From positions 6,014,001 to 6,078,000 of the forward strand of contig NZ_CP102509.1 of assembly GCF_024611995.1 (NCBI RefSeq): a DNA stretch of 64,000 nt, given 5' to 3'. The translations under genes were made by a program, and so were the position numbers. This DNA comes from Streptomyces sp. NBC_00162 (GTDB lineage Bacteria > Actinomycetota > Actinomycetes > Streptomycetales > Streptomycetaceae). Of the stretch, positions 60,827 through 64,000 are shown one piece after another; the first letter of the stretch is position 1; the number at the start of each line of letters is the position of its first letter. Under the pieces are notes generated by a model that worked only from the letters and a program-made list of their open reading frames with translations, made no database searches and was not told the DNA's origin.

Positions 60827-62032
60827 TCAGACCGGCAGGATCGCGTGGACCCGGTAGCCGCCCCCGTACCGGGGACCGGCGAAGCAGGACCCGCCCAGCG
60901 CGCCGGTGCGCTCGCGCATGCCCAGCAGTCCGTGGCCCCCGCCGGGCTCGGCGTCGGACGCCTCCGTGCCGCCGTCGTCGAGCACCGTCACCTCCACCGA
61001 GGGACCCACCCGCACCACGCTGACCTCGGCCCGGGCCCCCGGACCCGCGTGCTTGCGCACGTTGGTCAGCGCCTCCTGGACCACCCGGTACGCCGCCAGG
61101 TCCACCGCGGCCGGCAGCGGCCCCGGCTCGGGCCCCAGCTGGACGATCACCTCCACCGGCAGCCCGGCGTGCCGGAAGGTGTCCACCAGCTCGTCCAGGA
61201 CGGCCAGCCCGGGCGCGGGCTCGGTCGGCGCCTCCGGGTCACCGGACTGCCGCAGCAGCCCGACCGTGGCCCGCAGTTCGTTCAGCGCCGACCGGCTGGC
61301 GTCCCGTACGTGGGCCAGGGCCTCCTTGGCCTGGTCCGGCCGCTTGTCCATGACGTGCGCCGCCACCCCGGCCTGCACGTTGACCAGGGCGATGTGGTGG
61401 GCCACCACGTCGTGCAGGTCCCGGGCGATCCGCAGCCGTTCCTCGGCGACCCGGCGCCGCGCCTCCTCGTCCCGGGTCCGCTCGGCGCGCTCGGCCCGCT
61501 CCCGGATGGCGTCGATGAAGGCCCGCCTGCTGCGCACGGCGTCCCCGGCGGCGGCGGCCATCCCGGTCCAGGCGAAGATCCCGATGTTCTCCTGCGCGTA
61601 CCAGGGCAGCGGCCCGGCGAGCATGGCCACGCCCGTCAGACCGGCCATGGTGAGCAGCCCGATCCGCCAGGTCGTGGGCCGGTCGGTGCACGCGGCCACC
61701 GTGTACAGGGCGATCACCGTGCACATGGCGACGGGTGCCCGCGGCTCCCCGGTGGTCAGCTCAAGCAGCGAGAGCCCGCAGGTCACGGCGAGCACCGCGC
61801 GCGGCCGGCGGCGCCGGAACACCAGGACGGCCGCGCCGAGCAGCATCAGCAGCAGAGAGAAGGGATCGGGGTTGCGCGTCCCGAAGGTGGGCCCGTGTGG
61901 CCCGTGCGGATCGGCGAAGGACCCGAGAACCATGCAGACGAGTGCCCCGAACGCGAGCACGGCATCGGTGGCGAGCGGGTGGGCCCGCATCCACTGCCGG
62001 GTGGGCGCGAACCGCCCGAGGTCTGTCGTCAC
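60827..62032 (-). CDS. NarL-type two-component sensor histidine kinase (no adjacent regulator seen)
   Basis: 401 residues, GTG start. About five or six N-terminal TM segments (e.g. DAVLAFGALVCMVLGSFA, FSLLLMLLGAAVLVFRRRRP, APVAMCTVIALYTVAACTDR) precede a coiled region (RERAERAERTRDEEARRRVA), the HisKA_3 motif RIARDLHDVVAHHIALVNVQ with phospho-His, then VVQEALTNVRKHAG (N box) and HGLLGMRERTGALGG (G box). The response regulator is usually adjacent but is absent between 60824 and 62086, so the partner is elsewhere. Gap of 53 bases from the upstream rhomboid-like gene. Confidence 0.93.
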   Translation of the reverse strand: MTTDLGRFAPTRQWMRAHPLATDAVLAFGALVCMVLGSFADPHGPHGPTFGTRNPDPFSLLLMLLGAAVLVFRRRRPRAVLAVTCGLSLLELTTGEPRAPVAMCTVIALYTVAACTDRPTTWRIGLLTMAGLTGVAMLAGPLPWYAQENIGIFAWTGMAAAAGDAVRSRRAFIDAIRERAERAERTRDEEARRRVAEERLRIARDLHDVVAHHIALVNVQAGVAAHVMDKRPDQAKEALAHVRDASRSALNELRATVGLLRQSGDPEAPTEPAPGLAVLDELVDTFRHAGLPVEVIVQLGPEPGPLPAAVDLAAYRVVQEALTNVRKHAGPGARAEVSVVRVGPSVEVTVLDDGGTEASDAEPGGGHGLLGMRERTGALGGSCFAGPRYGGGYRVHAILPV

Positions 62033-62085
62033 CCCGATACGGTACGGCCTGCTCCGCCCGGCTCATCCGGTCGCCTCCGGTGGCC

Positions 62086-62805
62086 TCAGTGCGGCCGGGT
62101 GTCCAGCGGCGGCGGGCGCCCGCCCAGCGGTGCCCGGGAGCGCTCCGGCCCCCACTTCGCCCGGACCACGCACACCGCCATCACGGCGGCGATGGCCGCC
62201 AGGTGCTCCTTGCCCGCGAGGTTGTTCTTGACCAGCACCTCGCCGATCATCACGAGGACCACCACGGCGCCGGTGAGGTACGCCCGGTACCGCCAGCAGA
62301 CGTAGATGGCGAGGCCGACCACCGCCGCCGAGGGCCCGGTGTCGTTGACGATCCGGTCGGACACCGGCAGGCCCAGGGGGTGGTCCGGGCCCAGCGAGAG
62401 CCCGATCCGCGCGTACGTGGTCCCGGCGAGCGTGGCCACGTAGCCGATCACCAGCGTGCGCCACCAGCCGATGCAGATCTCCGAGATCCCGAAGACGAGC
62501 AGGATCTGCGCGAGCGCCCCCCACACCGGCAGGTCGAGGGCGGGCACGAACAGCGACAGGGGGGTTCGCAGCAGGGCCAGCCAGAGCGGGTCGACGGCCT
62601 TGACCGACCCGAGGTTCTGGACCGGCTGGAAGCCCCAGGAGGTGTTCTGCACGATCTGGAAGACCGAGGTCAGGCAGACCGCGCCGATGGTCATCGGGAT
62701 CGCGCGCCACTTGTCGCGGGCGAGCGCGCCCCGGACGGTCCAGAACAGGGGACCCCACTCGCGGCGGGCGAACCGCCGGAGTGCGGGGGTGTTCCACGCT
62801 GTCAA
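62086..62805 (-). CDS. Rhomboid-like integral membrane protein
   Basis: 239 residues, TTG start overlapping the stop of the upstream gene (TTGA). Multi-pass: PMTIGAVCLTSVFQIVQNTS, LAQILLVFGISEICIGWWRT, LVIGYVATLAGTTYARIG, GPSAAVVGLAIYVCWRYRAY, LTGAVVVLVMIGEVLVKNN and AAIAAVMAVCVVRAKWGP. DTGPSAAVVG and KEHLAAIAAV could mirror the Ser and His of rhomboid proteases, but these signatures are weak. The four-base overlap with the lysyltransferase-like gene means they are made together, suggesting a joint role in membrane-lipid or envelope stress. A second rhomboid-like protein is at 11935. Confidence 0.75.
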   Translation of the reverse strand: MTAWNTPALRRFARREWGPLFWTVRGALARDKWRAIPMTIGAVCLTSVFQIVQNTSWGFQPVQNLGSVKAVDPLWLALLRTPLSLFVPALDLPVWGALAQILLVFGISEICIGWWRTLVIGYVATLAGTTYARIGLSLGPDHPLGLPVSDRIVNDTGPSAAVVGLAIYVCWRYRAYLTGAVVVLVMIGEVLVKNNLAGKEHLAAIAAVMAVCVVRAKWGPERSRAPLGGRPPPLDTRPH

Positions 62806-64000
62806 CGGCGGGTCTCCAGGTGTCTGCGGTGCAGCCACTTCGGCAGGCCGGGGGCTTCCAGGAAGCCTTCGGCCCGGCCCGCCGCGATACCGATCCGCAA
62901 CAGGTCCGAACTCTTCTCGAAGAGCATGAACCGCGGTTCCCAGATCGGCCGGTATTTGGCGTTGGCCCGGTAGAGGGACTCGATCTGCCACCAGCGGGAG
63001 AAGAAGCTGAGCAGGGAACGCCACATCCGGAGCACCGGACCCGCGCCGAGGCGGGACCCGCGCTCGAAGACGGACCGGAACATCGCGAAGTTCAGCGAGA
63101 CCTGGGTGACCCCGATCTCCTTGGAGCGTTCGAGGAGTTCGATGACCATGAACTCCATCAGGCCGTTCTCGGAGTCCCGGTCACGGCGCATCAGGTCGAG
63201 CGACAGGCCCTTGGGCCCCCACGGCACGAAGGACAGCACGGCCCGCAGATCGCCGTTGCCGTCGGTGCACTCCAGCATCACGCACTGGCCGTCGCCGGGG
63301 TCGCCCAGTCGGCCCAGTGCCATCGAGAAGCCGCGCTCGGTCGCGCCGTCGCGCCAGTCGTCGGCCCGCTTGACCAGCTCGTCCATCTCCTCGGCGGGGA
63401 TGTCGGCGTGGCGGCGGATCCGTACGGTGTACCCGGCCCGCTTGACGCGGTTGTACGCCTGCCGGACGGTCCGCATGGCGCGGCCCTCCAGGGTGAACTC
63501 GGCGGTCTCCACGATCGCCTCGTCGCCGAGCTCCAGCGCGTCCAGGCCGTGCCGCGCGTAGATCTGCCCGGCCTCCTCGCTCGCGCCCATCACGGCCGGC
63601 ACCCAGCCGTGCTCACGGGCCTCGGCCAGCCACGGGTCGATGGCCCCGGGCCAGGCCTCGGGGTCGCCGATCGGGTCGCCGGAGGCCAGCGAGACCCCGC
63701 CGACGACGCGGTAGGTGACGGCGGCCTTGCCGGTGGGGGACCAGGTGACGGACTTCTCGCGGCGCAGCGCGAAGTAGCCGAGCGAGTCGCGGTCGCCCTG
63801 CCGGGCGAGCAGCGCCCGCAGCCGTTCCTCGTCGTCCTCGGAGAGCGGGTCGACGGCGCGGCGCGAGCGGAAGGCCGCGAACAGCACGGCGAGCAGCAGC
63901 AGCATCGACATCACGTTGACGAAGACGTCCACCCAGCCGGGGGTGTCGATCGTGCTGAAGGCCTTGGCGTCCGGGTCCAGGGTGATCAGCCGCATCGCCC
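62802..64000 (-). CDS. Phosphatidylglycerol lysyltransferase-like protein (DUF2156), 5' end possibly outside window
   Basis: At least 397 residues. A hydrophobic segment near the N-terminus (VDVFVNVMSMLLLLAVLFAA) is followed by the DUF2156/MprF synthase domain: GYFALRREKSVTWSPTGKAA, VGGVSLASGDPIGDP, GWVPAVMGASEEAGQIYARH, VKRAGYTVRIRRHADIPAEE, FSMALGRLGDPGDGQCVMLE and FRSVFERGSRLGAGP. This domain moves Lys from Lys-tRNA onto phosphatidylglycerol, reducing surface charge. An ATG at 63995 is possible, but the frame stays open to the edge and full MprF-type proteins have more TM segments, so the gene probably extends further. Confidence 0.85.
   Translation of the reverse strand, partial: AMRLITLDPDAKAFSTIDTPGWVDVFVNVMSMLLLLAVLFAAFRSRRAVDPLSEDDEERLRALLARQGDRDSLGYFALRREKSVTWSPTGKAAVTYRVVGGVSLASGDPIGDPEAWPGAIDPWLAEAREHGWVPAVMGASEEAGQIYARHGLDALELGDEAIVETAEFTLEGRAMRTVRQAYNRVKRAGYTVRIRRHADIPAEEMDELVKRADDWRDGATERGFSMALGRLGDPGDGQCVMLECTDGNGDLRAVLSFVPWGPKGLSLDLMRRDRDSENGLMEFMVIELLERSKEIGVTQVSLNFAMFRSVFERGSRLGAGPVLRMWRSLLSFFSRWWQIESLYRANAKYRPIWEPRFMLFEKSSDLLRIGIAAGRAEGFLEAPGLPKWLHRRHLETRR

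Noticed and set aside
1..64000. tRNA, rRNA, insertion sequences or integrated phage
   Set aside because: None of the characteristic stems, transposase motifs, terminal repeats or att-like duplications were seen by eye.

Overview
The window comes from a high-GC actinomycete, almost certainly a Streptomyces. G+C is far above 65% throughout, many starts are GTG and a few TTG, and Streptomyces hallmark genes sit together: a GlnA/GlnII glutamine synthetase pair with GlnR-type operators, the lipB-lipA-DUF4191-RDD-glnA block, an actinobacterial pyruvate/2-oxoglutarate dehydrogenase set (aceE, sucB, lpdA) with pepA, and a maltodextrin-degrading pullulanase/amylase fusion. No rRNA, tRNA, CRISPR array or transposase was seen.

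Layout. 0-6 kb: secreted starch enzymes (end of an amylase with a starch-binding module; a 1781-residue double-GH13 PulA). 6-15 kb: accessory and housekeeping functions (GNAT, TetR, flavin/2Fe-2S reductase with a PF10118-type hydrolase, a sigma-like membrane-anchored protein, tyrosine phosphatase, rhomboid-like protein, a His/Met-rich membrane protein with a PepSY protein, an OmpR-type winged-helix regulator). 15.8-17 kb: glnII with a four-box GlnR site. 17-30 kb: mixed metabolism and regulation (Gfo/Idh, DinB, MocR/MarR pair, ArsC-like protein, SNase-like protein, SpoIIE-type phosphatase, VIT transporter, TIGR01777, FAD oxidoreductase, XRE-like/TPR regulator). 30.5-36 kb: lipoate synthesis and glnA. 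36-42 kb: TetR/SDR pair, DUF4240 protein, aceE and a GntR regulator. 42.2-48.6 kb: a two-gene cassette (LCAT-like lipase, then a caspase-like protease/STAND NTPase/TPR protein) lying between the aceE/GntR pair and sucB-lpdA-pepA. 54-61 kb: an exopolysaccharide locus. 61-64 kb: a sensor kinase, a rhomboid-like protein and a phosphatidylglycerol lysyltransferase-type protein running off the edge.

Two regions stand out. First, 54121-60823 encodes in one direction a secreted Agd3-like (CE18-type) deacetylase, a PelF-like GT4 glycosyltransferase, a 12-segment membrane protein, a spherulin-4/GH135-like protein and a GH114 lipoprotein. This is the parts list of the fungal galactosaminogalactan cluster combined with the bacterial Pel glycosyltransferase, so the locus probably makes and trims a cationic galactosamine-rich polymer. 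Second, the lipase/caspase-STAND-TPR cassette looks like a conflict or regulated-death module; its 13 TPR units of 138 bp are nearly identical in DNA, pointing to recent expansion.

Starts were chosen by ribosome-binding-site spacing, overlap with the upstream stop, and where family homology begins. Functions come from motifs read by eye. No database search was run, and comparisons with S. coelicolor gene order are from memory.
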